A stretch of 64,000 nucleotides of DNA from positions 806,001-870,000 of the forward strand of contig OZ241752.1 of assembly GCA_965201155.1 (NCBI GenBank), written 5' to 3'. The notes under the pieces were generated by a model that had not been told where the DNA came from, made no database searches, and saw nothing but the letters and a program-made list of their open reading frames with translations. The number at the start of each line of letters is the position of its first letter. Position 1 is the stretch's first letter. The position numbers and the translations under genes are program-made. This document shows positions 42,614 through 51,255 of the stretch, piece after piece. The stretch is from JANQOH01 sp965201155. Its GTDB lineage: Bacteria; Pseudomonadota; Alphaproteobacteria; UBA7887.

Positions 42614-43548
42614 CCCTGCGTGTTGCCATCCAGATGGACCCGGTCCAGACCATCGACATCGACGCCGACTCCACCTTCGCGCTGGCGCTGGAGGCGCAGG
42701 CACGCGGGTTTCGCCTGTGGCACTACGCGCCGGGCGCCCTGGCGCTGGATGAAGGCATTGTCCGCGCCCGCGCGCGCCCGTTGCAGGTGCGGCGCCGCGC
42801 CGGCGACCATTTCACCCTCGGCCCCGCCGAGGAAATCAATCTCGCCGACATGGACGTGGTGCTCATGCGCCAGGACCCGCCCTTCGACATGGCCTATATC
42901 ACCGCAACACATCTGCTGGAAAAGGTGCACCCGGCGACGCTCGTGGTGAACGACCCGGCAGAGGTTCGCAACGCGCCCGAAAAACTGTTTGTCACGGCGT
43001 TTGCCGACTTCGTCCCGGCAACCCTCATCACCACCGATCGCGAGCGCGTACTGGCGTTCCGCGAGCGTTGGCAGGACATCATCGTGAAGCCCCTCTACGG
43101 CAATGGCGGTGCCGGCGTTTTCCACATCGGACCCGGCGACGAAAACCTGAACGCGCTGCTGGAACTGTTCGCGACGCTGTGGCGGGAGCCGTTGATCGTG
43201 CAGCGCTATCTGCCCGCCGTGCGAGACGGCGACAAGCGCATCATTCTTGTGGACGGCGCACCGGCGGGCGCAGTCAACCGGGTGCCGGCCGGCGGCGAGG
43301 CGCGCTCCAACATGCATGTCGGGGGACGCCCGGAACCGGCCGCGCTGACCGACCGGGAGCAGGAAATCTGCGCCGCTGTCGGGCCGGAACTGAAGGAGCG
43401 CGGCCTGATCTTCGCCGGCCTCGATGTCATCGGCGGCTATCTCACGGAAATCAATGTCACATCTCCCACGGGTATTCAGGAAATCGACCGTTTTGACGGC
43501 GGCAATATCTCTGCATTGATCTGGGACGCTGTCGAGGCGCGGCTGTAG
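42610..43548 (+). CDS. gshB: Glutathione synthetase
   Basis: A 312-residue ATP-grasp enzyme joining gamma-glutamylcysteine and glycine. The N-terminus has VAIQMDPVQTIDIDADSTF and later the ATP-grasp segments IIVKPLYGNGGAGVF, RIILVDG, GAVNRVPAGGEARSNMHVGG and FAGLDVIGGYLTEINVTSPTG. The GTG start overlaps the dolP-like stop (GTGA). It supplies glutathione for the formaldehyde dehydrogenase and GST nearby. Confidence 0.97.
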   Translation: MTLRVAIQMDPVQTIDIDADSTFALALEAQARGFRLWHYAPGALALDEGIVRARARPLQVRRRAGDHFTLGPAEEINLADMDVVLMRQDPPFDMAYITATHLLEKVHPATLVVNDPAEVRNAPEKLFVTAFADFVPATLITTDRERVLAFRERWQDIIVKPLYGNGGAGVFHIGPGDENLNALLELFATLWREPLIVQRYLPAVRDGDKRIILVDGAPAGAVNRVPAGGEARSNMHVGGRPEPAALTDREQEICAAVGPELKERGLIFAGLDVIGGYLTEINVTSPTGIQEIDRFDGGNISALIWDAVEARL

Positions 43549-43555
43549 CCGGCTC

Positions 43556-45076
43556 ATGGTCGCGGTCTGCCATACGGTGGCGTTTCAGGGTGTCGACGTC
43601 GTCGACGTCGAAACCCAGGTGCAGATCGCCGGCGGCCTCGGCAATTTCGCTATTGTCGGCCTGCCCGACAAGGCGGTCGCCGAATCGCGCGAGCGAATTC
43701 GCGCCGCGCTGTCCGCCCTCGGCGTCGGCCTGCCGCCCAAACGCATCACCGTGAATCTCGCGCCGGCGGACCTCGCAAAAGAAGGCAGCCATTATGACCT
43801 TCCCATTGCGCTCGGCCTGATGGCCGCCATGCAGGCGGTGCCCGCGGACCTCATCGAACGCTATACGGCGCTGGGGGAACTTTCGCTGGACGCCCGTCTG
43901 CGCCCGGTGCCGGGCGTGTTGCCGGCGGCGATTTCTGCTGCCGGCGCCGGGCGCGGCATCATATGCCCCGCTGCGCAGGGCAGCGAAGCCGCATGGGCCA
44001 ATCGCGACGATGTCCTGGCGGCGGGTTCACTCTTGGCGCTGGTCAATCATTTCAAGGGCGCACAACTACTGGCCCCGCCCGCCCCGGCACGCCCGGAACC
44101 CCGCGCCGCAGCGCCCGACCTCCGCGACATAAAGGGTCAGGAGACTGCCAAGCGCGCCCTCGAAATCGCCGCCGCAGGGGGCCACAACCTGCTTATGATC
44201 GGCCCGCCGGGCGCCGGCAAATCCATGCTTGCGCAGCGCCTGCCCGGCATTTTGCCGCCGCTGGAAGCGCAGGAAGTGCTGGAAGTCGGCATGATTGCCA
44301 GCATCGCGGGAAAACTGGACGGCGGACGGCTGTCCGTGCGGCGCCCGTTTCGCGACCCCCATTTCTCGACCTCCGTGCCCGCCCTTGTCGGAGGCGGCAC
44401 CCGCGCGCGGCCCGGTGAAATATCCCTCGCCCATCACGGCGTGTTGTTTCTCGACGAATTGCCCGAATATCAGCGACCGGCGCTGGAAGCGCTGCGTCAA
44501 CCGCTGGAAGCCGGCACCGTCACTGTCGCCCGGGCGAACGCCCATCTCACTTACCCTGCGCGAGTGCAGCTCGTGGCCGCCATGAATCCCTGCCGGTGCG
44601 GGCATCTTGACGATCCGGTGCAAGCCTGTGGGCGCGCGCCGCGCTGCGCCATGGACTACCAGTCGCGGATTTCCGGGCCGCTCTTCGACCGTATCGACCT
44701 TCATATCGACGTGCCCGCCCTTTCCGCCGCCGACCTCGCCCTTCCACCGCCGTTGGAAGGCTCCGACCAGGTACGCCGGCGCGTGGCCGCCGCCCGCGCC
44801 GTCCAGACCGAGCGTTACGCGGAGGTCGACCGCGTGACAACCAACGCTGCCGCCGATGGCGCTTTGCTGGAATCGGTCGCCGCTCCGGATGAACGGGGCC
44901 GCGGCTTGCTGAAGCAGGCCGTGGACCGGCTGCGCCTGTCAGCGCGCGGCTATCACCGGGTTCTGAAAGTCGCACGCACTCTTGCTGACCTCGAAGGCGC
45001 GGCGGTGATCGCCGCGCCCCACATCGCCGAAGCGCTCAGTTACCGCCGTATCGCGCCGCGCGCGGCACGTTCCTGA
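43556..45076 (+). CDS. comM: YifB/ComM family Mg-chelatase-like AAA+ ATPase
   Basis: A 506-residue AAA+ helicase-like protein. The N-terminal ChlI/Lon-like domain has VDVETQVQIAGGLGNFAIVGLPD; Walker A is IGPPGAGKSMLAQRLPG and Walker B FLDELPEY; a Cys cluster (CRCGHLDDPVQACGRAPRC) precedes the C-terminal domain with LSARGYHRVLKVARTLADLEG. ComM promotes branch migration during natural transformation in some bacteria; in others its role is less clear. It follows gshB by 7 bases. Confidence 0.93.
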   Translation: MVAVCHTVAFQGVDVVDVETQVQIAGGLGNFAIVGLPDKAVAESRERIRAALSALGVGLPPKRITVNLAPADLAKEGSHYDLPIALGLMAAMQAVPADLIERYTALGELSLDARLRPVPGVLPAAISAAGAGRGIICPAAQGSEAAWANRDDVLAAGSLLALVNHFKGAQLLAPPAPARPEPRAAAPDLRDIKGQETAKRALEIAAAGGHNLLMIGPPGAGKSMLAQRLPGILPPLEAQEVLEVGMIASIAGKLDGGRLSVRRPFRDPHFSTSVPALVGGGTRARPGEISLAHHGVLFLDELPEYQRPALEALRQPLEAGTVTVARANAHLTYPARVQLVAAMNPCRCGHLDDPVQACGRAPRCAMDYQSRISGPLFDRIDLHIDVPALSAADLALPPPLEGSDQVRRRVAAARAVQTERYAEVDRVTTNAAADGALLESVAAPDERGRGLLKQAVDRLRLSARGYHRVLKVARTLADLEGAAVIAAPHIAEALSYRRIAPRAARS

Positions 45077-45090
45077 GCCCTGCCCCGCCG

Positions 45091-45453
45091 TCACGCCTTC
45101 TTCCGTTCGAGCTCTTCGAGAAAATCCATGTTCAGCGCCAGTGGCGCGCCGAGCCACAGCGCAAAGCGACCATGATCCGCTACCTCGTCGCCCGTGCGCG
45201 GATGCACCAGAACCGTCAGACCGTCGCGATTCAGCATCAGCCACGGCACCAATGCCGGAAACACCGCTGTCTCGAACGCGACCTGGTACATGGGCTGCGG
45301 ATGCGGCCCCACCGGCTCGTCGCGCCAGCGCCCCATCCTGACTTCGAACCCCGCCTCTATAGCGCTCCGCATCTCGCCGGCGCGGCGTCGACTGTCCGCG
45401 TCCGGATAGTACACATGGGCATGATACCCGGCGATATCGTCAATCCCCCGCAA
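45091..45453 (-). CDS. DOPA 4,5-dioxygenase family protein
   Basis: A 120-residue protein matching the DOPA 4,5-dioxygenase family: GYHAHVYY (possible metal His residues) near the start, GPHPQPMYQVAFE, LMLNRDGLTVLVHPRTGDEVADH, and LWLGAPLALNMDFLEEL. Related enzymes cleave catechols or make betalain-type precursors; bacterial members are mostly uncharacterised. I chose a TTG start at 45453 because AGGGAGG lies 5 bases upstream and the length fits the family. The frame extends to 45555 but lacks family sequence there. The TTG choice is the main uncertainty. Confidence 0.82.
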   Translation of the reverse strand: MRGIDDIAGYHAHVYYPDADSRRRAGEMRSAIEAGFEVRMGRWRDEPVGPHPQPMYQVAFETAVFPALVPWLMLNRDGLTVLVHPRTGDEVADHGRFALWLGAPLALNMDFLEELERKKA

Positions 45454-45553
45454 TGCTTCCTCCCTCTCTGTTCCGCCCCGCTGGCACTCAGGATACTCTT
45501 TTGAGCAATCTGGTATAAGCCCAGGTGAAAGTCGCTCAATCTGGAAACGCCCC

Positions 45554-46519
45554 ATGCCTTCTCCCGCCTATGCCGTCACCGCCCTCGGCAATGCCATCGT
45601 CGATGTTCTCGCGCGCGCCGACGAGGCGTTGATCGCCGCCCACAACCTGCCAAAGGGCGCCATGTCGCTGCTTGAAGGCGCCGATGCGCAGCGCCTGTAC
45701 GACGCCATGCGGCCGGAGGCCGAATCCTCGGGCGGGTCGGCCGCGAACACGGTTGCCGGCATGGCGGCGCTGGGCGGCAGGACGGCCTTTGTCGGCAAGG
45801 TGGCCGATGACCCGCTGGGCGCTGCTTTCGCGCGCGACATCCGCGCCCTGGGGGTGCATTTCAATACGCCGCCGGCCGCCATTGGGCCGGGGACCGGGCG
45901 TTGCATGGTTCTCGTGACACCTGACGCGCAACGCACCATGGGAACCTGGCTGGGCGCCGCCGGCACGCTGGCCCCGGACGACATCGACCCCGCGCTCATC
46001 GCCGCGTCCGGCATAACCTATCTGGAAGGCTATCTGTGGGACCCGCCCGGGGCCCGCGCCGCTTGCCGCAGGGCAGCGGAGCTCGCGCACCAGGCCGGAC
46101 GCCGGGTTGCGCTCAGCCTGTCCGATCCATTTTGCGTCGAGCGTCATCGCAACACATTGCGCGAATTTGTTGCCGATGTCGCCGATATCGTATTCGCCAA
46201 CGAACGGGAACTCATGGCGCTTTATCGCGCGCCGGATTTCGCATCCGGCGTCAGCGCAATCCGGGACAAATGCAGCATCGCCGCCCTCACCCGCAGCGAA
46301 CACGGGTCGGTGGTGACCGCCGCCGGGGAGGTCCATGAAATCTCCGCCCTTCCGGTCGCCGAAGTGGTGGATACCACCGGCGCCGGCGACCTCTACGCCG
46401 CCGGTTTCCTGCACACCCTCACTTCGGGCCGCGGGCCGGCGGAAGCGGGGCGCGCGGGCAGCGCCGCCGCCGCCCGCGTGCTGGGCCAGTTCGGCGCCCG
46501 CCTGCCCGCCGCGGCGTGA
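45554..46519 (+). CDS. PfkB-family sugar/nucleoside kinase, adenosine kinase-like
   Basis: A 321-residue PfkB carbohydrate kinase. The N-terminus has LGNAIVDVLARAD, and SSGGSAANTVAGMAALGG, with the catalytic signature DTTGAGDLYAAGFL near the C-terminus. The layout and IVDV motif match alphaproteobacterial adenosine kinases, but ribokinase-type substrates cannot be excluded. The preceding 100-base interval has no strong promoter pair. It is convergent with the TRAP binding protein. Confidence 0.9.
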   Translation: MPSPAYAVTALGNAIVDVLARADEALIAAHNLPKGAMSLLEGADAQRLYDAMRPEAESSGGSAANTVAGMAALGGRTAFVGKVADDPLGAAFARDIRALGVHFNTPPAAIGPGTGRCMVLVTPDAQRTMGTWLGAAGTLAPDDIDPALIAASGITYLEGYLWDPPGARAACRRAAELAHQAGRRVALSLSDPFCVERHRNTLREFVADVADIVFANERELMALYRAPDFASGVSAIRDKCSIAALTRSEHGSVVTAAGEVHEISALPVAEVVDTTGAGDLYAAGFLHTLTSGRGPAEAGRAGSAAAARVLGQFGARLPAAA

Positions 46520-46526
46520 CACCGCG

Positions 46527-47621
46527 TCACAAGTAACCCAGATGCTGCCAGATCGCGTAATCCGTGCGAAAACGCTGCAAGGAAGTCCACACGCGGTTGA
46601 AATCCTCGTCAGCGGCGGCTTCTTCCGCCGCCACATCGTCCCACGCCGCTTCAAACGCAGCCAGCATATCGGGCGGCCATTTGTGAATGTTGACACCCGC
46701 GGACTCCAGTTCACGGATCGCATCGAACTGAAGCGCCTCACCTTCGGCAATCGAATGCCGGACGCTGTCGCCGCACGCGGTGGTAATCTGCATGCGCTGG
46801 GTTTCGCTCATTCCGGTCCAGACATTGCGGTTGATGATGACCTCAAGGAACGTCGATTGCTGATGCCAGCCGGGAAAGTAATAGTGCTTGGCAATCTCGT
46901 GAAAACCGAGGTCCCGATCAATCGCCGGCATGGCGAACTCCGTGGCGTCGATCGTTCCCAGTTCCAGCGCCGGATAGATGTCTCCACCCGCCAGAAGCTG
47001 TGTCGATACGCCCACCTTTTCCATCACCTTGGCGCCAAGCCCGAAAAACCGCATTTTCAGCCCGCGCAATTCCTCCAGATCGGTGATTTCGCGCCGGAAC
47101 CACCCCGACGCTTCCGGCGGCACTATCCCGCAAATCGTGCCGTGTATGTTGTGCCGTGCGTAAATCTCTTCATAGAGTTCCTGCCCGCCGCCAAAATAGA
47201 ACCATGCGAGATATTCGCCGGCCGCCGGACCGAACGGAACCGCCGAAAACAGGGCGAGCGCCGGCACCTTGCCGATCCAGTATCCCGCCGTTCCCCAGCC
47301 GGCGTCGACACTGCCGGTGGATACCGCCTCGAACACTTCAAACGGCGGCACCAGCGCGCCGGGATCGAAAAAATTCATTTCGACCCGCCCGTCAGAGATC
47401 GCCGCCACGGTCTGGGGCAGGCGCGCGCCCAATGTGCCGACCTGGATCAGCGACGCCGGAACCGTGCCGGCGATCTTCAGCCGCACCGTCGGCACCGGCG
47501 CTTCCGCATCCGCGATGGCCGGCGCCTGTTCCGATACGTGGCCGCCGTCACCCTGAAACAAGAGAAATCCGATCAGCAGGCCCGCAAGGACCCCGATCCC
47601 GACACGCACCGCATCACCCAT
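46527..47621 (-). CDS. TRAP transporter solute-binding protein (DctP family)
   Basis: A 364-residue periplasmic binding protein with an N-terminal hydrophobic segment (GIGVLAGLLIGFLLFQG) serving as signal or anchor. Family motifs include FFDPGALVPPFEVFEAVSTGSVDAG, LRGLKMRFFGLGAKVMEKVG and GGDIYPALELGTIDATEF. Related proteins bind carboxylates. No TRAP permease (DctQ/DctM) is adjacent, so the partner lies elsewhere or the gene is an orphan. AGGAGAAGG lies just before the ATG at 47621. Confidence 0.9.
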   Translation of the reverse strand: MGDAVRVGIGVLAGLLIGFLLFQGDGGHVSEQAPAIADAEAPVPTVRLKIAGTVPASLIQVGTLGARLPQTVAAISDGRVEMNFFDPGALVPPFEVFEAVSTGSVDAGWGTAGYWIGKVPALALFSAVPFGPAAGEYLAWFYFGGGQELYEEIYARHNIHGTICGIVPPEASGWFRREITDLEELRGLKMRFFGLGAKVMEKVGVSTQLLAGGDIYPALELGTIDATEFAMPAIDRDLGFHEIAKHYYFPGWHQQSTFLEVIINRNVWTGMSETQRMQITTACGDSVRHSIAEGEALQFDAIRELESAGVNIHKWPPDMLAAFEAAWDDVAAEEAAADEDFNRVWTSLQRFRTDYAIWQHLGYL

Positions 47622-47681
47622 CGCCTTCTCCTTTCTGCACGCGACGGCACCGCCGCTGCGCGCGGCTATTGACGGACTCCC

Positions 47682-49082
47682 ATGATGACGCCCGCGCTCA
47701 CAGAAGACCAGACCACGGAGACCCGCCGCACCTGGCGCCAAGCCGCCGCCGTATATGCCCACCGGCGCGTGATCGCCATGTTGTTTCTCGGTTTCTCCGC
47801 GGGCCTGCCTTTCCTGCTGGTATTCTCCACCCTGTCCGCTTGGCTCACCGAGTTCGGCGTCAGCCGCACCGCAATCGGCTTTTTCAGCTGGGTCGGCCTC
47901 ACCTATTCTATCAAGGTGTTCTGGGCGCCGGTCGTCGACCGCCTGCCGCTTCCTTTCCTCACCGCCGCGCTGGGGCGGCGGCGCTCGTGGATGCTGCTGG
48001 CAATGATCGGGATCGCGGCCGGCCTCGCCGGCATGGCCGTCACGGACCCGACGCAGGACCTGGTGCAAATGGCGCTGCTGGCGTTGCTCGTCGCATTTTC
48101 GTCCGCGACCCAGGATATCGCCATAGACGCCTACCGCATCGAGGCGGTGGCGCCCGACCTGCAGGGTGCCATGGCCGCGACCTACCAACTCGGTTACCGC
48201 ATCGCCATCCTGTTTTCCGGCGGCGGCGCCCTGATCCTTGCCGACCGCATCCCCTGGCCCGCCGTCTATTGCGCCATGGCTGCCGCAATGCTTGTGGGCG
48301 TCGCCACTGCGCTGTTGATCCGTGAGCCGGAACACCCACCGGATGCCGCCGGCGCAGCACGCGAAGAGCGCGTGCTGCGCTTTCTCCGCGACGCCGCTAC
48401 CCTGCCCGCCTGGCTGCAGCGGCTCGGCGCCTGGTTCATTGGCGCTTTCATCTGCCCATTCGCCGACTTCTTCGCGCGTCATGGCGCACTGGCATTGACC
48501 ATCCTGGCATTCGTTGCCCTGTTCCGCGTCACCGACGTGCTGATGGGCGCCATGGCCAACCCGTTCTATCTGGATACCGGCTTCACCAAGACCGAGATCG
48601 GCGCGGTGGTGAAAATCGGCGGCACCGCCGCCACCATCGCCGGCGCCTTGCTGGGCGGCGCGCTGGTTGCTCGTTTCGGCCTGTTTCCCCCGTTGATCGC
48701 GGCCGCCATGCTCCTCCCGCTGACCAATCTTCTGTTTGTCGCACTGTCCATGATCGGCCCAGAACTCTGGATGTTGTCGGCAACCATCTGCGCCGACAAT
48801 CTGAGCGCCGGCCTCGCCGGCACCGTGTTCATTGCCTATCTCTCGAGTTTGACCAGCCTGGCCTATACCGCGACGCAATACGCCTTGTTCAGCTCGCTGA
48901 TGACCTTGCCGGGGAAATTCATGGCGGGATTTTCCGGCGTCGTGGTAGATATCCACGGTTATGCCGTACTGTTCGGCGGGGCAGCGGCGGCGGGTATCCC
49001 CGCCATCCTCCTGGCCATTGTCGTAGCGCGCCGCTCCCCCCGCCCGCCGGGCGAAAGTCAGGCGCGCGTCCCGGTCACGTAA
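47682..49082 (+). CDS. AmpG-like MFS permease
   Basis: A 466-residue major facilitator protein with 12 or more hydrophobic segments. It shows FLGFSAGLPFLLVFSTLSAWLTE and ATQDIAIDAYRIE, typical of AmpG, which imports cell-wall anhydromuropeptides for recycling. GFFSWVGLTYSIKVFWAPVVDR also matches this family. Related permeases have other substrates, so muropeptide import is probable but not proven. It overlaps the convergent universal stress gene by 8 bases. Met at 47685 is an equal start candidate. Confidence 0.85.
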   Translation: MMTPALTEDQTTETRRTWRQAAAVYAHRRVIAMLFLGFSAGLPFLLVFSTLSAWLTEFGVSRTAIGFFSWVGLTYSIKVFWAPVVDRLPLPFLTAALGRRRSWMLLAMIGIAAGLAGMAVTDPTQDLVQMALLALLVAFSSATQDIAIDAYRIEAVAPDLQGAMAATYQLGYRIAILFSGGGALILADRIPWPAVYCAMAAAMLVGVATALLIREPEHPPDAAGAAREERVLRFLRDAATLPAWLQRLGAWFIGAFICPFADFFARHGALALTILAFVALFRVTDVLMGAMANPFYLDTGFTKTEIGAVVKIGGTAATIAGALLGGALVARFGLFPPLIAAAMLLPLTNLLFVALSMIGPELWMLSATICADNLSAGLAGTVFIAYLSSLTSLAYTATQYALFSSLMTLPGKFMAGFSGVVVDIHGYAVLFGGAAAAGIPAILLAIVVARRSPRPPGESQARVPVT

Positions 49083-49581
49083 TCTCCTCCAACTGCTCGT
49101 CAGTCAGATTGCCGGGAACGATCGTCAGCGGAATCGTCAATCGCTTCGTCAGTTCGGCGGAAAGGCTGCGCACCAGTTCATTCGATCCCTGGCCCTCCGG
49201 AGCCGCCCCGAGCACCAGGATATTGATCGTCGGGTCTTCTTTGATCAGCGTCAGTATTTCCTCCGCGCGCCGCCCTTCCCGGACTGCAAGCACGGGGCGA
49301 AATCCCGCATATTCCTGCACCTCCGCCGCAAGTTCATTGAGTAATTCCTCCGCTTCCTGGCGGCGATCCTCGGCCATGAGCTTTTCTACCGCCACCCAGT
49401 GCTGAAAATCCCCCGGCTCCACCACGTGCAGCAGCACCACGCCCCCTTTCGTGTTGCGCGCCCGCAGACAGGCAAACCGCATCGCAACCTTGCACTCCGG
49501 GCTGCCGTCGACGCACACCAGAAATGTGACGCCGCGCGGCTGGCGGCCTTCCGTCTTGCCTTCCTCGTTCGCCACGCCCAT
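49075..49581 (-). CDS. Universal stress protein (UspA family)
   Basis: A 168-residue Usp with FLVCVDGSPECKVAMRFA at the N-terminus and the ATP-binding pattern LVLGAAPEGQGSNELV (G-2x-G-9x-G type, degenerate). It ends LTIPLTIVPGNLTDEQLEEIT. Usp proteins respond to starvation or stress, mostly by ATP binding and partner control. It is separated from the TIGR02186 gene by 3 bases, so it is probably the last gene of a TSUP-TIGR02186-Usp operon. Confidence 0.9.
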   Translation of the reverse strand: MGVANEEGKTEGRQPRGVTFLVCVDGSPECKVAMRFACLRARNTKGGVVLLHVVEPGDFQHWVAVEKLMAEDRRQEAEELLNELAAEVQEYAGFRPVLAVREGRRAEEILTLIKEDPTINILVLGAAPEGQGSNELVRSLSAELTKRLTIPLTIVPGNLTDEQLEEIT

Positions 49582-49584
49582 CGT

Positions 49585-50322
49585 TCACCGCCTCCCGAAC
49601 AGCATCGCCGCCGCCCAGCCCGCCATCAAGGCCACCACCGCCGCAACCAGACCGTAAAGAAGCGGTTGCGAATGCGCGAACGCAAACATTGCCGCCCCCA
49701 CGCCACTCTTGCCGATCTGCAGTTTTGTCGTGCGCTTGCTGAGCAGTGCGCCATCGTCGATCAGCAGCACGTCCATGCGATATTCTCCGGTCGGCACATT
49801 CGCCGGCAGTTCGAAGGTGCCGCGGAACAATCCGCCTTCGATGAAACTTATACCGCCCGGCAATTCCCTGTATCGTCCGTCGTCTTCCATCAGCCGGACC
49901 AGCGCCGTGCGAAACCTCGCAGCCTCCTGCGCCGTCTCGCCTTTCGCCGCGTGCACGACTGCTCCTGCGCCCACTCCGAGCCGCGCCATAAGCTCCGCCT
50001 CGGCGATCTCGGCGAGGGGACGGTTGGCCGCGACAGCATAATATCCCGGCGCTTCCTCAAACCGCACCTGGTCGCGGTTGAGCCACACACCCAGACGCCG
50101 CTGCTTGCGGCGCACCACCAGCGGCCGGGAGGGCCCGCGCAAGGTCGCCACCACATCGCCATTGCCCGAGCGTGCGCCGAACAGCAACACCGATGTGCCC
50201 GTAAATCCGGTGGTGATGTCAACCCGGTGAGCGCTCAGATCCACGGCCAGCACGCTTCCCCACGCTGCGGGCGCCGCCGTCAGAAGAACCAGCGCGAGCA
50301 AGACAAACCGAAACGGCCTCAC
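49585..50322 (-). CDS. TIGR02186-type conserved membrane protein
   Basis: A 245-residue protein with an N-terminal signal peptide (cleavage near AAWGSV), a soluble domain (VDLSAHRVDITTGFTGTSVLLFG, GPSRPLVVRRKQRRLGVWLN), and a single C-terminal transmembrane helix (about 217-241). The bulk therefore faces the periplasm. The family is known only as conserved and alphaproteobacterial. Its ATG overlaps the TSUP stop (ATGA), so it likely works with that transporter. Function unknown. Confidence 0.88.
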   Translation of the reverse strand: MRPFRFVLLALVLLTAAPAAWGSVLAVDLSAHRVDITTGFTGTSVLLFGARSGNGDVVATLRGPSRPLVVRRKQRRLGVWLNRDQVRFEEAPGYYAVAANRPLAEIAEAELMARLGVGAGAVVHAAKGETAQEAARFRTALVRLMEDDGRYRELPGGISFIEGGLFRGTFELPANVPTGEYRMDVLLIDDGALLSKRTTKLQIGKSGVGAAMFAFAHSQPLLYGLVAAVVALMAGWAAAMLFGRR

Positions 50323-51230
50323 GGCGCCGGCCCCACCGAATAGAGTTCGTCCGGCTGAAACACCAGATCAGCGGCCAGCATGGCGCATACCGCCAGCACC
50401 ACCAGCGCCAGCAGGCCGCGCAATTGCTCGCCCCGCAACCCCGCTCCGACGCGCGTGCCGAATTGCGCCCCCACCACTGCCCCGACCAGCAGAAGCAGCG
50501 CCAGGAACAAATCCACCGTCTGATTGGTCGCCGCGTGCATGACGGTCACGATCGCCGTCAGAAACATGATCTGAAACAGCGATGTGCCGATAACCACCGA
50601 TGTGGACATGCCGAGCAGATAAATCATGGCCGGAACCAGGATGAAGCCGCCGCCCACTCCCATGATCGCCGACATGATGCCGGCAAACATGCCCAGCACC
50701 AGCGGCCCGACAACGCTGATATACAGCTTCGAGCGGCGAAATCGCATCTTCAGCGGCAATCCGTGCAGCCAGTTATGCTCGTGCAGCCGCCGCCTCGGCG
50801 CCCCCCGCCGGCGTCGCAGGATCGCATTGAGGCTTTCCACCGCCATCAGCCCGCCGACCACCCCCAGAAACGCGACATAGCTGATGGAAATCACGGCATC
50901 GATCTGCCCCACCGCCCGCAATTCGCGAAACGCCAGAACCCCGATCGCCGACCCTGCGGCTCCGCCCGCCAGCAGCACCGCCCCCATCCGGAAATCCACA
51001 TTGCCGCGCCGCGCATGCGCCAGCATTCCCGACACCGATGCCGCAGCAATCTGATTGGCTTCGCTGCCCACTGCCACCGGCGGCGGCACACCGGCAAAAA
51101 TCAACAGCGGAGTCATCAGGAAACCGCCGCCCACGCCGAACAACCCGGACAGAAAACCCACGGCTCCGCCCATGCCGAGCAACAGCCCGACATTCATCGA
51201 CATTTCCGCTATCGGCAGGTAGATATCCAT
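50319..51230 (-). CDS. TauE/SafE (TSUP) family anion exporter
   Basis: A 303-residue membrane protein with about eight transmembrane segments and two family repeats: GAVGFLSGLFGVGGGFLMTPLL near the N-terminus and GIMSAIMGVGGGFILVPAMIYLLG in the second half. TSUP members export sulfite, sulfoacetate or similar small anions. It heads the TSUP-TIGR02186-Usp group. The particular anion cannot be predicted. Confidence 0.92.
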   Translation of the reverse strand: MDIYLPIAEMSMNVGLLLGMGGAVGFLSGLFGVGGGFLMTPLLIFAGVPPPVAVGSEANQIAAASVSGMLAHARRGNVDFRMGAVLLAGGAAGSAIGVLAFRELRAVGQIDAVISISYVAFLGVVGGLMAVESLNAILRRRRGAPRRRLHEHNWLHGLPLKMRFRRSKLYISVVGPLVLGMFAGIMSAIMGVGGGFILVPAMIYLLGMSTSVVIGTSLFQIMFLTAIVTVMHAATNQTVDLFLALLLLVGAVVGAQFGTRVGAGLRGEQLRGLLALVVLAVCAMLAADLVFQPDELYSVGPAP

Positions 51231-51255
51231 CCCGCCGGCCGCACTGTCTCAGAAC

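Noticed and set aside
47622..48956. N-terminal extension of the TRAP binding protein frame
   Set aside because: The upstream codons are antisense to the AmpG-like permease; the signal-like N-terminus and ribosome binding site begin at 47621.
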